Assembly: GCF_010725055.1 (NCBI RefSeq)
Contig: NZ_BJKB01000018.1
Span: 1 to 64,000 of the forward strand
DNA from: Gelidibacter japonicus
GTDB taxonomy: Bacteria; Bacteroidota; Bacteroidia; Flavobacteriales; Flavobacteriaceae
DNA: 64,000 bases
Reading direction: 5' to 3'
In this document: positions 43,171 to 52,634 of the stretch, piece after piece
How the letters are laid out: every line of letters begins with the position of its first letter
Position numbering within the stretch: position 1 is the stretch's first letter
The notes under the pieces: generated by a model
The model's input: the letters and a program-made list of their open reading frames with translations, nothing else
Databases searched by the model: none
Told to the model about the DNA's origin: nothing
Program-made: the position numbers and the translations under genes

Positions 43171-44250
43171 ATGAACAATAATTATTACGCCATATTAATG
43201 GCAGGAGGAGTAGGATCACGATTTTGGCCAGTGAGCACGCAGGATTTTCCGAAGCAATTCCACGATATGTTGGGAACAGGGGAGACGCTCATCCAAAAAA
43301 CCTTTCAGAGGCTTTCCAAATTGATTCCACAAGAAAATATTTTTATTCTCACTAATGCCGTTTATAAAGATTTGGTGTTCCGTCAATTGCCAGGTTTAAC
43401 GGATCGGCAAGTGTTGTTGGAGCCTGCCATGCGGAATACCGCACCTTGTATTTTATATGCAGCATTAAAAATTCAAAAAGAAAATCCGGATGCAGTGATG
43501 ATTGTCGCGCCCAGTGACCATTGGATTGAAGACGAAGCCAAATTCACCCAAAACGTTCAACAGGCATTTGATTTTTGCGAAACCAATGACGCCCTGATGA
43601 CCCTTGGTATCCAGCCCACCTTTCCGAACACAGGCTTTGGATATATAGAATATGAGCAATCGTCAAATAAAGCCATAAAGCCTGTACATCAATTTAGGGA
43701 AAAACCAGATTACGAAACTGCGAAATCCTTTATCGCCCAGGGAAATTTTTTATGGAATGCTGGCATTTTTATGTGGAGTGCCAAAAGTGTAGTCAAGGCC
43801 TTTCAGTTTCATCAGCCACAATTATTTGAACTGTTTATAAAGGGAATCAATCTTTATAATACCGATAGTGAAGATCTCTTTATAGCGGAAAACTACGGAA
43901 AATCAGAAAACATTTCGGTGGATTATGCAATCATGGAGGTTTCAGAAAATGTTTATGTCCTGCCGGCCGAATTTGATTGGAACGATTTGGGAACCTGGGG
44001 TAGCTTATATGATAAGCTCGAAAAAGACCAGCACCAAAATGCGGTAGTCAATGCACGAACCTTAACCGAAGACGCTACGGGAAACATGATTAGAACCAAA
44101 GCCGATAAAATTGTGGTGATTGATGGATTGAAAGATTATATTATTGTTGACAAAGACGAAGTTTTGCTTATATTTCCTAAATCAAAAGAACAAGATATTA
44201 AGCAAACTTTACAGAGGGTAAAAGATAAGTTCGGAAAAAACTATGGATAA
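43171..44250 (+). CDS. manC: Mannose-1-phosphate guanylyltransferase
   Basis: 359 residues. It makes GDP-mannose from mannose-1-P and GTP for surface polysaccharides. The nucleotide-binding MAGGVGSRFWPVSTQDFPKQ, the central LEPAMRNTAPCILYAAL and MIVAPSDHWIED, the FREKPD motif, and the sugar-binding FLWNAGIFMW and EFDWNDLGTWGSLY are visible. It lacks the phosphomannose isomerase domain, so it is monofunctional. It overlaps the DUF389 gene by 8 bp. Confidence 0.95.
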   Translation: MNNNYYAILMAGGVGSRFWPVSTQDFPKQFHDMLGTGETLIQKTFQRLSKLIPQENIFILTNAVYKDLVFRQLPGLTDRQVLLEPAMRNTAPCILYAALKIQKENPDAVMIVAPSDHWIEDEAKFTQNVQQAFDFCETNDALMTLGIQPTFPNTGFGYIEYEQSSNKAIKPVHQFREKPDYETAKSFIAQGNFLWNAGIFMWSAKSVVKAFQFHQPQLFELFIKGINLYNTDSEDLFIAENYGKSENISVDYAIMEVSENVYVLPAEFDWNDLGTWGSLYDKLEKDQHQNAVVNARTLTEDATGNMIRTKADKIVVIDGLKDYIIVDKDEVLLIFPKSKEQDIKQTLQRVKDKFGKNYG

Positions 44251-45727
44251 CAATCAAGAAAACAAGTTCAATTTTTCTGAGGAAGAAGACAAAACCACGA
44301 GCCGGCAAGATAAGGCTGTAGAAGCCTCAAAAGAAGCCGTAAAGAAAGAGGCAAAAGGACTCTGGGAAAGCATCAAGACATTCTTTAGTGATTTGTTGGA
44401 TTTCCGGGAAGATACGGATAGAGATGCCACCGTGGCGGCCATTAAAGGCGATATTCCATTTAAGGGCGCAACGGCATGGATTCTTATCTGTTCTATTTTT
44501 GTGGCATCTGTTGGGTTGAATGCCAATTCTGCGGCTGTAGTTATTGGTGCCATGTTGATTTCCCCCCTCATGGGACCTATTTTAGGTGTTGGACTTTCTA
44601 TTGCTATTAATGATATCGATACCTTGAGGCGCTCCTTGATCAATTTGGTCATTATGATTGTTTTGAGTTTGGCAACGGCTTTTCTGTTCTTTAAGTTTTT
44701 TCCGCTGAGTGAGGATACATCCGAGTTGTTAGGACGAGTAAAACCTGATATTCGCGACGTATTGATTGCTTTTTTTGGTGGTTTGGCATTAATTATTGCC
44801 AGAACTAAAAAAGGAACTATTGCCTCGGTCATCTTTGGCGTAGCTATTGCCACCGCATTGATGCCGCCTTTATGTACAGCCGGGTATGGATTGGCAAAGG
44901 GTAATCTGGAGTATTTTACTGGAGCCATGTACTTGTTCACTATCAATACTATTTTCATCGCCTTGGCAACATTTATCGTGGTGAAGATATTAGGTTTTCC
45001 TATGCTTAAATATGCCAATTCGGCAAAGAGAAAACGCATTTCAAGGATAGCAACAGCTGTTGCAGTGATTGTTATGATTCCGGCAATAATTACTTTTATT
45101 GATGTATGGGGCCAAAGCAAATTTGAAAATGAAGCTCGGGCATTTATAAATAAGGAACTTGAAGAGTTGCCACACGCTGATTTTATCAAATCAAACGCAA
45201 TCTCTTCATATTCAAATAGAAAGGGAGAGTCATCCACTATAGAGTTAAATAGTTTTGGCCTGGATCAAATTCCGGACAATACAATTTCAGTTATCAGAGC
45301 ACGTATGAAGGACTATCCAGCTCTTGCAAATACGAAGTTGATATTCAATCAAAATCGTTCAAGAAATTTGGACAACATGCGATATATGTCGCAATTGCGT
45401 TTGCGTGACTCATTAGACTTACTTTCCCAAGCCGAGAGGATCGTCTTCCTTGAAGATATGGTCAGGAAGTTGGGAAAATATGAAGCACTGCAAATTCCTT
45501 TCGTAGAATTGACCAAAGAGGTTAAGATTAACTATGAGGATATTGAGAGATTGTCCTACTCGAGCGTAATTTCATCCAATTTTGAAAAGTTGGATACCAT
45601 TGCAGAATTTACCGTGAAATGGAAGGATAAAATAAAAGAAGATGTCATTGCTAAAGAACAGGAAAAGTTGCAACGTTGGCTCAAACAGAAGTATAAGTTA
45701 GATACTTTGGTGGTGAGACGTCAATAG
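44243..45727 (+). CDS. DUF389 (TIGR00341-like) membrane protein
   Basis: 494 residues. After a charged N-terminal helix (about 1-60) come roughly six membrane helices (about 70-270), including the family signature LNANSAAVVIGAMLISPLMG and ATALMPPLCTAGYGLA. The C-terminal 210 residues are soluble and helical. Function of the family is unknown. Its start overlaps the end of manC by 8 bp, so translational coupling is likely, but a shared role is not evident. Confidence 0.92.
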   Translation: MDNNQENKFNFSEEEDKTTSRQDKAVEASKEAVKKEAKGLWESIKTFFSDLLDFREDTDRDATVAAIKGDIPFKGATAWILICSIFVASVGLNANSAAVVIGAMLISPLMGPILGVGLSIAINDIDTLRRSLINLVIMIVLSLATAFLFFKFFPLSEDTSELLGRVKPDIRDVLIAFFGGLALIIARTKKGTIASVIFGVAIATALMPPLCTAGYGLAKGNLEYFTGAMYLFTINTIFIALATFIVVKILGFPMLKYANSAKRKRISRIATAVAVIVMIPAIITFIDVWGQSKFENEARAFINKELEELPHADFIKSNAISSYSNRKGESSTIELNSFGLDQIPDNTISVIRARMKDYPALANTKLIFNQNRSRNLDNMRYMSQLRLRDSLDLLSQAERIVFLEDMVRKLGKYEALQIPFVELTKEVKINYEDIERLSYSSVISSNFEKLDTIAEFTVKWKDKIKEDVIAKEQEKLQRWLKQKYKLDTLVVRRQ

Positions 45728-45745
45728 GAGTGTATGAAGATTGGT

Positions 45746-45785
45746 GATTGTTGATTGTTGATTGTTGATTGTTGATTTTTGATTG
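45746..45785. repeat. Heptamer microsatellite (GATTGTT)n
   Basis: About five head-to-tail copies of GATTGTT, the last imperfect, lie 20 bp after the DUF389 gene. The following AAGACTGTAAACTGAAGACC-type sequence is also low-complexity. No coding potential is seen. Confidence 0.85.
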
Positions 45786-45845
45786 AAGACTGTAAACTGA
45801 AGACCGATGACTTGCCAACTGCTACTGAATACTGCCCACTGAAAA

Positions 45846-46613
45846 CTACTGATCTTCTTCCAAGTACATCTTTTGTACCCGTTTAAACAGATCGGAAGAA
45901 TACACAAAATCAGTGACCGCCTCATTATCCGTTTTGAAAATATTTTTGTTAGAGCCTTCCCATTCTTTAAATCCATCCTTTAAGAAAATGATTTTTTGGC
46001 CAATCTCCATGACTGAGTTCATGTCGTGGGTGTTGATAATTGTAGTAATATCGTACTCGTGTGTAATTTCTTGAATCAGATTGTCAATAACGGTTGCTGT
46101 CTTCGGATCCAATCCTGAGTTGGGTTCGTCACAAAATAAATATTTAGGTTGGTTGACGATAGCCCTTGCAATGGCAACACGTTTTTGCATCCCACCAGAG
46201 GCTTCACTCGGCAACTTATTGTGCGCATCCCCAAGATTGACTCTTTTTAGAACAAGGTCCACCCGATCATTCATTTCGCTTTTACTCTGTTTGGTAAACA
46301 TCCGCAGCGGAAATTTTACGTTTTCGGCAATGGACATAGAGTCAAAAAGTGCACTTCCTTGAAATACCATGCCCATCTTTGATCTTAGATTGCTTTTTTC
46401 ATCAGTACTTAAATCCGAATAGTCTGTGCCATCATAAATAATGGAGCCTTGATCAGGAGTGTATAAGCCCAACAAAGTCTTCAAAAAAACAGTTTTTCCC
46501 GAACCACTTTGTCCAATGACAAGATTGGTTTTTCCTTTTTCGAATGTTGTGCTAATGCCTTTTAGGATTTTGGCATCACCAAAAGATTTATGGATATCAT
46601 TGACTTCAATCAT
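45846..46613 (-). CDS. mlaF: ABC transporter ATP-binding protein, MlaF type
   Basis: 255 residues. Walker A is VIGQSGSGKTVFLKTLLG, the ABC signature ASGGMQKRVAIARAI, Walker B LFCDEPNSGLDP, and the H-loop is in INTHDMNSV. The SGGMQKRV form is typical of MlaF, which powers phospholipid transport that keeps outer-membrane lipid asymmetry. Its ATG overlaps the stop of the permease gene by one base (TAATG). The MlaD substrate-binding gene is not in the window. Confidence 0.93.
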   Translation of the reverse strand: MIEVNDIHKSFGDAKILKGISTTFEKGKTNLVIGQSGSGKTVFLKTLLGLYTPDQGSIIYDGTDYSDLSTDEKSNLRSKMGMVFQGSALFDSMSIAENVKFPLRMFTKQSKSEMNDRVDLVLKRVNLGDAHNKLPSEASGGMQKRVAIARAIVNQPKYLFCDEPNSGLDPKTATVIDNLIQEITHEYDITTIINTHDMNSVMEIGQKIIFLKDGFKEWEGSNKNIFKTDNEAVTDFVYSSDLFKRVQKMYLEEDQ

Positions 46614-47350
46614 TAGCTTAGCAACATTTGGGTTAATATATAGTTTAAAAGAATAATCGCCACACTGGTCCAGACGAACGAGGTGGTACTCGCTTTGCCT
46701 ACTTCTAAGGCGCCACCTTTCATATAATATCCGTAGTAAGACGGGATGGTAGCCAGTAAGAAAGCAAAAACGAAGGTCTTGATAAAGGCATAGACGATAT
46801 GGAATGGGATGAAATCCATTTGTACTCCGGCTATATAATCATCCAAAGAAGCAAAGCCTCCAAAAACACAAGCCGCCATCCCGCCCAAGATTCCCAAAAA
46901 CATAGCAATGGAAATCAAAAACGGATACAACATAAGGGCAATGAATTTAGGAAATACCAAGTAGTTTATGGCATTGATTCCCATGACCTCCAAAGCGTCA
47001 ATCTGCTCAGTTACCCGCATGGTACCAATACTTGAGGTGATAAAGGATCCAACCTTTCCTGCCATAATAACGGAGATAAATGTTGGAGCAAATTCTAAAA
47101 TGACCGATTGTCTTGTTGCAAAACCTACCAGCGATTTTGGAATGAGCGGATTGCTGATGTTCAGGGCAGTTTGGATGGTCACAACGCCTCCAACAAAAAA
47201 GGCGATAAAAGCTACAATTCCTATGGAATTAATGATTAAATCATCAATATCCTTAAAAATTAAATGCCGCATAACTGACCATTTGGTGGGTTTGCGGAAC
47301 ATTTCTTTTATCATTAAAAAATATTGACCAATATTATGTAGGTAGCTCAT
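46613..47350 (-). CDS. mlaE: Lipid ABC transporter permease, MlaE type
   Basis: 245 residues with about five membrane helices. The MlaE family signature is seen in FVGGVVTIQTALN, AGKVGSFITSSIGTMRVTEQ and IDALEVMGINAINYLVFPKF. It partners with the overlapping downstream ATPase. The pair is divergent from the phosphatase gene. Normal length. Confidence 0.93.
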   Translation of the reverse strand: MSYLHNIGQYFLMIKEMFRKPTKWSVMRHLIFKDIDDLIINSIGIVAFIAFFVGGVVTIQTALNISNPLIPKSLVGFATRQSVILEFAPTFISVIMAGKVGSFITSSIGTMRVTEQIDALEVMGINAINYLVFPKFIALMLYPFLISIAMFLGILGGMAACVFGGFASLDDYIAGVQMDFIPFHIVYAFIKTFVFAFLLATIPSYYGYYMKGGALEVGKASTTSFVWTSVAIILLNYILTQMLLS

Positions 47351-47461
47351 ATGATATTTTGTTACTGCTAATGTAAAAAAAACCGTGACGTTTTTACCCT
47401 TTATTTGAATTTAGATATTTGAAAAAGCCGTATGTTTGAAATTGAATTCAATTTAATAACA

Positions 47462-49129
47462 ATGAAAAAAATTATTTACGGCATTCTTATCTCGTTGTTT
47501 TTTGTCTCTTCATTTCAAGCACAACAACAGAATTCCAAAAACAGGACTAACAAAGATAATACTATTCAAGCGCCACCAAAATTAATTGTGGGCATTGTTG
47601 TAGACCAAATGCGCTATGATTATTTGACCCGGTTTTATGACAAATATGGGGATGGCGGTTTTAAGCGTATGATGAACGAAGGCTTTAATTGCAAAAACAA
47701 CCATTTTAATTATGTGCCAACCTATACGGCACCTGGCCACACCTCGGTGTATACAGGAACAACACCAAAATACCATGGTATTATAGGGAATAATTGGTAC
47801 GACAAAGAAATCAAATCATCGGTGTATTGTGCGGGTGATGATAGTGTGGAATCTGTTGGTACTGAACATAAGGCAGGGCAAATGTCGCCGCACCGGATGA
47901 AGACCACAACCTTTGCTGATGAGAACAGACTATTTACCCAAATGCGCGGAAAAACGATTGGAATTGCACTTAAGGACAGAGGTGCAATACTTCCTGCCGG
48001 CCATACCGCAAATGCGGCGTATTGGTTCCATGGCGCAGATGAAGGCCGATGGATTTCAAGTACATTCTATATGGCTGAATTGCCGAAATGGGTTCAAAAC
48101 TTCAATAACTCCAACCAAGTAAAATCCTATTTTAAAGAATGGAATACCTTATACGATATTTCAACCTATACCGAAAGTGCTCCTGATCACAACACCTTCG
48201 AAGGAGGATTTAAAGGTAAGGAAACCGCAACTTTCCCTTATGATTTAGGCGCTTTGAAAGATCAGAATGGTGGGTATGAAATTCTTAAAGCGACCCCGTT
48301 TGGTAATAATATAACCACTGACTTTGCACTGGCAGCCATTGAAGGTGAAGCCTTGGGACAAGATGAATTTACAGATGTTTTGACAATCAGCTATTCGAGC
48401 CCAGATTATGTAGGCCACAATTTCGGAGTAAGTTCAAAAGAAGTCCAGGATACTTATTTGCGTCTTGATAAAGACTTAGAGCGCTTATTTAAAGGTTTGG
48501 ATGCTAAGGTTGGAAAAGGAAATTACACGGTTTTTTTAACGGCAGATCATGCCGCGGTTGAAGTACCTTCATATTTGAAAAGCTTAAAAATTCCTGCAGG
48601 TTATTTTGACAGCAGAGCATTTAGGGAAAAAGTTTACGCCTTTATGAAGACAACTTTTAAAGCTGATGAACTTATAGAAAACATTAGCAACAACCAGATC
48701 TTCTTAAATAGATCTAAATTATATGAGATGGGCTTAAAGCTTGAAGATGTTCAACAAACCATCATCAATGAAATTATAACCTATGAGCATATTGATAAGG
48801 CCTATTCAGGAATGTCAATGACTCAAACGTCGTTTACTACAGGTATTGAAGAATTGATCCAAAATGGGTTCAACCAAAAGCGATCAGGGGATGTGATTTA
48901 TGTTTATGATCCTGCCGTTCTTTCCTATAGTTTGACAGGGTCCTCCCATGGGTCTTCTTTTAACTACGACACACATGTGCCACTTTTGCTTTTCGGAAAT
49001 GGGATAAAACACGGACAGAGTTTGAAAAAAACACATATTACGGATATCGCTCCTACCATATCTGCAATATTGGGTATTAGTTTCCCGAATGCCGCAACCG
49101 GTCAACCATTAGAATTTGTTTTAGAGTAA
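47462..49129 (+). CDS. Secreted alkaline phosphatase, PafA-like
   Basis: 555 residues from MKKIIYGILISLFFVSSFQA (signal peptide); an ATG at 47432 adds ten residues. An alkaline-phosphatase-fold metal enzyme with the Thr nucleophile in VPTYTAPGHTSVYTGTTP and metal sites in GIVVDQMRYDY, SYSSPDYVGHNFG, FLTADHAAVEVP and GSSHGSSFNYDTHVPLL. It matches the PafA type of flavobacteria, which releases phosphate from monoesters in the periplasm. The nuclease gene starts 5 bp downstream, so the two may together yield phosphate from nucleic acids. Confidence 0.92.
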   Translation: MKKIIYGILISLFFVSSFQAQQQNSKNRTNKDNTIQAPPKLIVGIVVDQMRYDYLTRFYDKYGDGGFKRMMNEGFNCKNNHFNYVPTYTAPGHTSVYTGTTPKYHGIIGNNWYDKEIKSSVYCAGDDSVESVGTEHKAGQMSPHRMKTTTFADENRLFTQMRGKTIGIALKDRGAILPAGHTANAAYWFHGADEGRWISSTFYMAELPKWVQNFNNSNQVKSYFKEWNTLYDISTYTESAPDHNTFEGGFKGKETATFPYDLGALKDQNGGYEILKATPFGNNITTDFALAAIEGEALGQDEFTDVLTISYSSPDYVGHNFGVSSKEVQDTYLRLDKDLERLFKGLDAKVGKGNYTVFLTADHAAVEVPSYLKSLKIPAGYFDSRAFREKVYAFMKTTFKADELIENISNNQIFLNRSKLYEMGLKLEDVQQTIINEIITYEHIDKAYSGMSMTQTSFTTGIEELIQNGFNQKRSGDVIYVYDPAVLSYSLTGSSHGSSFNYDTHVPLLLFGNGIKHGQSLKKTHITDIAPTISAILGISFPNAATGQPLEFVLE

Positions 49130-49133
49130 TTGT

Positions 49134-49937
49134 GTGAGTAAAAGAAATCTTTACAGTCTTCTTGCCATCCTCCTTGTTTTGGGAGTATATGGCTATGAAC
49201 ATTTCTTAAAGGAAGAAGAATCTTCAGAGTATATAAAAGAAGGCGAACGTATCAAATCTGATGCGACCGCCTTTTTTTTACCTACGAGTACGACCGGTCA
49301 GGTGGTACATCATGAGGGCTATTCGCTTTCTTATAGCGAACCGCATGAGCAGGCAGAATGGGTGGCCTATGAACTGAAAAGCTCACAGCTTTCAAGATCC
49401 AACTTTGAACGTCCTTACTTTGAAATCGATAAGGCGGTTAAAACCGGTGCCGCAAGTTGGCGAAATTATAAAAATTCCGGATATGATCGTGGCCATTTGG
49501 TTCCGGCAGCGGATAGAGCCTACAATAAACGAGCCTATGATGAAACTTTTTTGACCAGTAACATCAGTCCGCAAGATCGTGAATTTAATGCAGGCATCTG
49601 GAACACATTGGAGCAAAAGGTGCGGTATTGGGCGAGGAAATACGACGGCGTTTTTGTGGTGACCGGTGGTGTGTTGAAAGACGATCTAAAAACCATAGGC
49701 AACGAAAAGGTGGCCGTTCCTGAACTGTTTTATAAAATCATCTATGATCCTGACCACCAAAAGATGATTGCTTTTTTGATGCCGAATAAAAATTCAAATG
49801 AACCCTTATATAATTTTGTGGTATCCGTGGATTCAGTGGAGGTACTCACTGGAATTGATTTTTTCCCTGCGTTGGACGATCATATAGAAGATCGATTGGA
49901 GGCCCAATCTGATTTTAAAGAATGGAGTTTCAACTAA
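49134..49937 (+). CDS. DNA/RNA non-specific endonuclease (NUC1/EndoG type), membrane-anchored
   Basis: 267 residues with a GTG start (MSKRNLYSLLAILLV) 5 bp after the phosphatase stop; no better start is seen. One N-terminal hydrophobic helix (about 5-20) anchors or exports it. The beta-beta-alpha-metal nuclease domain shows the catalytic DRGHLVPAADR (His) and SNISPQDREFNAGIWNTLE (metal-binding Asn). It degrades DNA and RNA outside the cytoplasm. Its stop overlaps the end of the convergent glycosyltransferase gene by 8 bp. Confidence 0.93.
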   Translation: MSKRNLYSLLAILLVLGVYGYEHFLKEEESSEYIKEGERIKSDATAFFLPTSTTGQVVHHEGYSLSYSEPHEQAEWVAYELKSSQLSRSNFERPYFEIDKAVKTGAASWRNYKNSGYDRGHLVPAADRAYNKRAYDETFLTSNISPQDREFNAGIWNTLEQKVRYWARKYDGVFVVTGGVLKDDLKTIGNEKVAVPELFYKIIYDPDHQKMIAFLMPNKNSNEPLYNFVVSVDSVEVLTGIDFFPALDDHIEDRLEAQSDFKEWSFN

Positions 49938-50778
49938 ATTTTTGAAGCATGCCCTTCCAGCGGGTTGCACGGATAAATTGACCTTGTTCCTTGGTCACTA
50001 GATAATCCTGTCCCTCTTTTTTAGCCTTATAGAAGCCAGACATATAATCTCTGAACAAATTAAGACTTTTCTTTTTAAACGCTAATTTTGAAGCGGATAT
50101 CAGGGTGATTAGAAAACCATATCGCATTTTATACATGGCTTCACCTTGTAAATATTTTGAAGCTGTGTTATAGCTGGTTCCAGTTGGTTTTAAATGTTTG
50201 ACCTGGAGATTTGAATCAGTTAAAATCTCCCATCCATAAAATTTTGCCAGGAGTTCATCAACGGTGTCCCAACCCATGGAAGGTTTCAGTTTTCCAATTT
50301 CAATGAAGCAATTTTTTCGATACGCTTTTAGGGCACCTCGAATATGATCTTTTCTCGTCAGGTTTTCTAAAACCCATTGTCCGTTCTGTTCGATATAGCA
50401 AAACCCTGAGGCCATGCCTATCTTGGGATTGGTTTTGAAATGATGCGCTAAACCTTCTAAATAATCCGGAGGAAAAATTAAATCAGCATCATACTTGCAA
50501 ATCACATCGTAGTTGTCATCTAAGTGTTCATAGCCTTTGTAAAAAGCATTTATAATTTTTGAACCGGGCAAATGTTGGTCTGATGACTCATTGCTTATTA
50601 AGGAAATCCAGGAATGTTTACTGACAAATCGCTTTACAATCGCTGAGGTTTCGTCAGACGAATGATCATCAACGACCACTATTTTTATGGGTGTCAAGGT
50701 TTGATTGACCAACGACTCCAATGTTAATCCTATGGAATCCTCTTCGTTGTGGGCGGGTATAATGATGTAGAAATTCAA
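49930..50778 (-). CDS. Family 2 glycosyltransferase
   Basis: 282 residues, GT-A fold: IIIPAHNEEDSIGLTLESL at the start, IVVVDDHSSDET, and a metal-binding D-A-D in CKYDADLIFPPDYLEGL. The C-terminal part has GWDTVDELLAKFYGW and no membrane helices. It adds a sugar to an unknown acceptor, perhaps a lipid-linked glycan. The methyltransferase gene ends 24 bp before its start on the same strand, so the two may form an operon. Confidence 0.92.
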   Translation of the reverse strand: MNFYIIIPAHNEEDSIGLTLESLVNQTLTPIKIVVVDDHSSDETSAIVKRFVSKHSWISLISNESSDQHLPGSKIINAFYKGYEHLDDNYDVICKYDADLIFPPDYLEGLAHHFKTNPKIGMASGFCYIEQNGQWVLENLTRKDHIRGALKAYRKNCFIEIGKLKPSMGWDTVDELLAKFYGWEILTDSNLQVKHLKPTGTSYNTASKYLQGEAMYKMRYGFLITLISASKLAFKKKSLNLFRDYMSGFYKAKKEGQDYLVTKEQGQFIRATRWKGMLQKFS

Positions 50779-50802
50779 AAGCTGATGATTTGAAGACTAA
50801 AG

Positions 50803-51324
50803 TTAAACTCTTTCAGCGTATACGATATAATATCTTGGAGTGAACCACCGAAATAAAGGTCTGATACCAATTTTCGTTGTGGGATTGGTCCATTTTTGTC
50901 GGGATTTAATGGTCCAGCCTGCTTTTTCGAGCAGCCAATCGAACTGCCAATCTTCAAATTCATGGTAATGCCTGTCGCGCATATCTGTCTTGCTTCGGTA
51001 AGCAGATGCAAACCATAATCTTAAAGGGACGCTGGCAACTAATTTATTTGAATTGATTTTTTGTAAAACCGTAAAAGGGGATAGTAAATGTTCAAATATC
51101 TCAAAAGCGGTCACTACATCAACCTCTGCATTTTCGAGCGTTGAAGTGTCGATATCTAAATCTTCGCCACCTGTATTTTTAATAGTATACCCATGATCTC
51201 TCATGATTTTTGAAAAAGGATTTTCAATACCTAAATCTAAAATTTTTTCGGTTGGATCAATATGATGTTTTAAAAATTCCAATGTCAATCGATATCTTTT
51301 AAATGGGAATTTTCCTTCGTACAT
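50803..51324 (-). CDS. Class I SAM-dependent methyltransferase
   Basis: 173 residues, short for the fold. Motif I is KILDLGIENPFSKIM and a motif IV-like segment is DVVTAFEIFEHLLSPFTVLQ. The C-terminal half (RDRHYHEFEDWQFDWLLEKA ... PLFRWFTPRYYIVYAERV) resembles sugar- or lipid-modifying methyltransferases. Methyl acceptor unknown; the glycosyltransferase next door suggests a glycan or glycolipid. Confidence 0.85.
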   Translation of the reverse strand: MYEGKFPFKRYRLTLEFLKHHIDPTEKILDLGIENPFSKIMRDHGYTIKNTGGEDLDIDTSTLENAEVDVVTAFEIFEHLLSPFTVLQKINSNKLVASVPLRLWFASAYRSKTDMRDRHYHEFEDWQFDWLLEKAGWTIKSRQKWTNPTTKIGIRPLFRWFTPRYYIVYAERV

Positions 51325-51388
51325 TTTAGATGTATTTACTTGGGATTTTTTCTGTATAAATCAAATTTCTTATTAAAAAGATGACTGT

Positions 51389-52447
51389 TTAATATTGATA
51401 AACTATCGCATTGATGTGCATACCGCTACCTACACTGGCAAACATGATGAGGTCACCTTTTGTGAGTAAATGGTTTTCTAATTTGTTGTTTCTGACCAAA
51501 TCAAATAAGGTGGGAATGGTGGCAACTGAGCTATTTCCTAATTCTTGAATGCTCATTGGCATAATGCCTTCTGGAATTTCAGTATTATATAGCTTGTAAA
51601 AGCGTTTTAAGATAGCTTCATCCATTTTTTCGTTGGCCTGATGGATAAAGATTTTTTTCAGATCCTTAATGTCCCTGCCGCTTTTATCCAAACAGGTTTT
51701 CATTGCCAATGGCACATTGTTAAGTGCAAATTCATAGATTTTTCTGCCGTCCATTTTGATATAACGCGTATCGGCACACAGATCTTTGTTATTGGAATTT
51801 CCAAAGAATAAATAATACGCTTCATCATAGGTGAAGCTTCCAGTTTCATGAGCTATAATTCCGCCTTCCTCATCTGTAGCTTCAACCACCGTTGCCCCAG
51901 CGCCATCACTATAAATCATAGAGTCACGATCGTGTTTATCAACCACTCTGGAAAGTGTTTCCGAACCAATAACCAAACACTTCTTAGCGATGCCTGCCTT
52001 TATAAAGGCATAGGCCTGAATGACCCCTTCAATCCAACCAGGACAGCCAAAAAGGATGTCATAGGCTACACATTTTGAACTTTTAATGCGTAAACTATGT
52101 TTAACACGTGCAGCCAAACAAGGTAATACATCGGTCTGGATGGTATTGTGCTTGACGTCACCAAAGTTGTGGGCCATAATGATATAATCCAGTTCTTCTG
52201 GGTCAATGTTGGCATCAGCGATAGCTTTTTCAGCTGCAAAAAAACCAAGATCTGAAGAGGTTAAATGATCAAAAGCATAACGGCGCTCGTCAATACCAGT
52301 AATCGCTTTGAATTTTTCAATGATTACCGAATTGGGTTGGGCCAAACGAGTACCATCGGTATTTAGAAAACGATGTTGTCCGAAGTTTTCATTTTTTTCG
52401 ATGCTGCTTGGTATATAGCTGCCAGTACCTGTAATCTTTATCGCCAT
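51389..52447 (-). CDS. Beta-ketoacyl-ACP synthase III-like (FabH family) enzyme
   Basis: 352 residues from MAIKITGTGSYIPSSIE; an upstream ATG at 52507 adds twenty residues with poor start context. Thiolase fold with the catalytic Cys in DILFGCPGWIEGVIQAYAF, His in IFIHQANEKMDEAI and Asn in ELGNSSVATIPTLFD. It joins an acyl-CoA to malonyl-ACP or a related unit. Divergence from typical FabH suggests a secondary role (special lipid or flexirubin-like pathway), but no such genes are nearby. Confidence 0.9.
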   Translation of the reverse strand: MAIKITGTGSYIPSSIEKNENFGQHRFLNTDGTRLAQPNSVIIEKFKAITGIDERRYAFDHLTSSDLGFFAAEKAIADANIDPEELDYIIMAHNFGDVKHNTIQTDVLPCLAARVKHSLRIKSSKCVAYDILFGCPGWIEGVIQAYAFIKAGIAKKCLVIGSETLSRVVDKHDRDSMIYSDGAGATVVEATDEEGGIIAHETGSFTYDEAYYLFFGNSNNKDLCADTRYIKMDGRKIYEFALNNVPLAMKTCLDKSGRDIKDLKKIFIHQANEKMDEAILKRFYKLYNTEIPEGIMPMSIQELGNSSVATIPTLFDLVRNNKLENHLLTKGDLIMFASVGSGMHINAIVYQY

Positions 52448-52575
52448 TTGATTTGAAGTTTTATTCAATTTACTAATGTACTTAATATTCGTTTTGTTTG
52501 TCGCCAATTGTGGCCTTTATTGGTAATTTTTGCCAAATTATCAAAAATATGGCCTCTACAAATAAAAATAACTAA

Positions 52576-52610
52576 AAAAGCGCTCATTTAATAATTAAAG
52601 GAGCGCTTTT
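52576..52610 (-). terminator. Terminator of gcvP
   Basis: On the minus strand, arms AAAAGCGCTC and GAGCGCTTTT (10 bp, perfect) enclose a 15-nt loop and are followed by T-run. Confidence 0.9.
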
Positions 52611-52634
52611 GGTCACTTAATGACTAATTTGAAA

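Noticed and set aside
44254-45237. Long open frame (327 codons) on the minus strand
   Set aside because: It is fully antisense to the DUF389 membrane protein gene and has no recognisable domain. It reflects the codon pattern of the real gene.
45746-45785. Heptamer repeat as a phase-variation switch
   Set aside because: It lies behind the stop codon of the DUF389 gene and about 60 bp beyond the end of the convergent mlaF gene. No reading frame or promoter would be switched by copy number.
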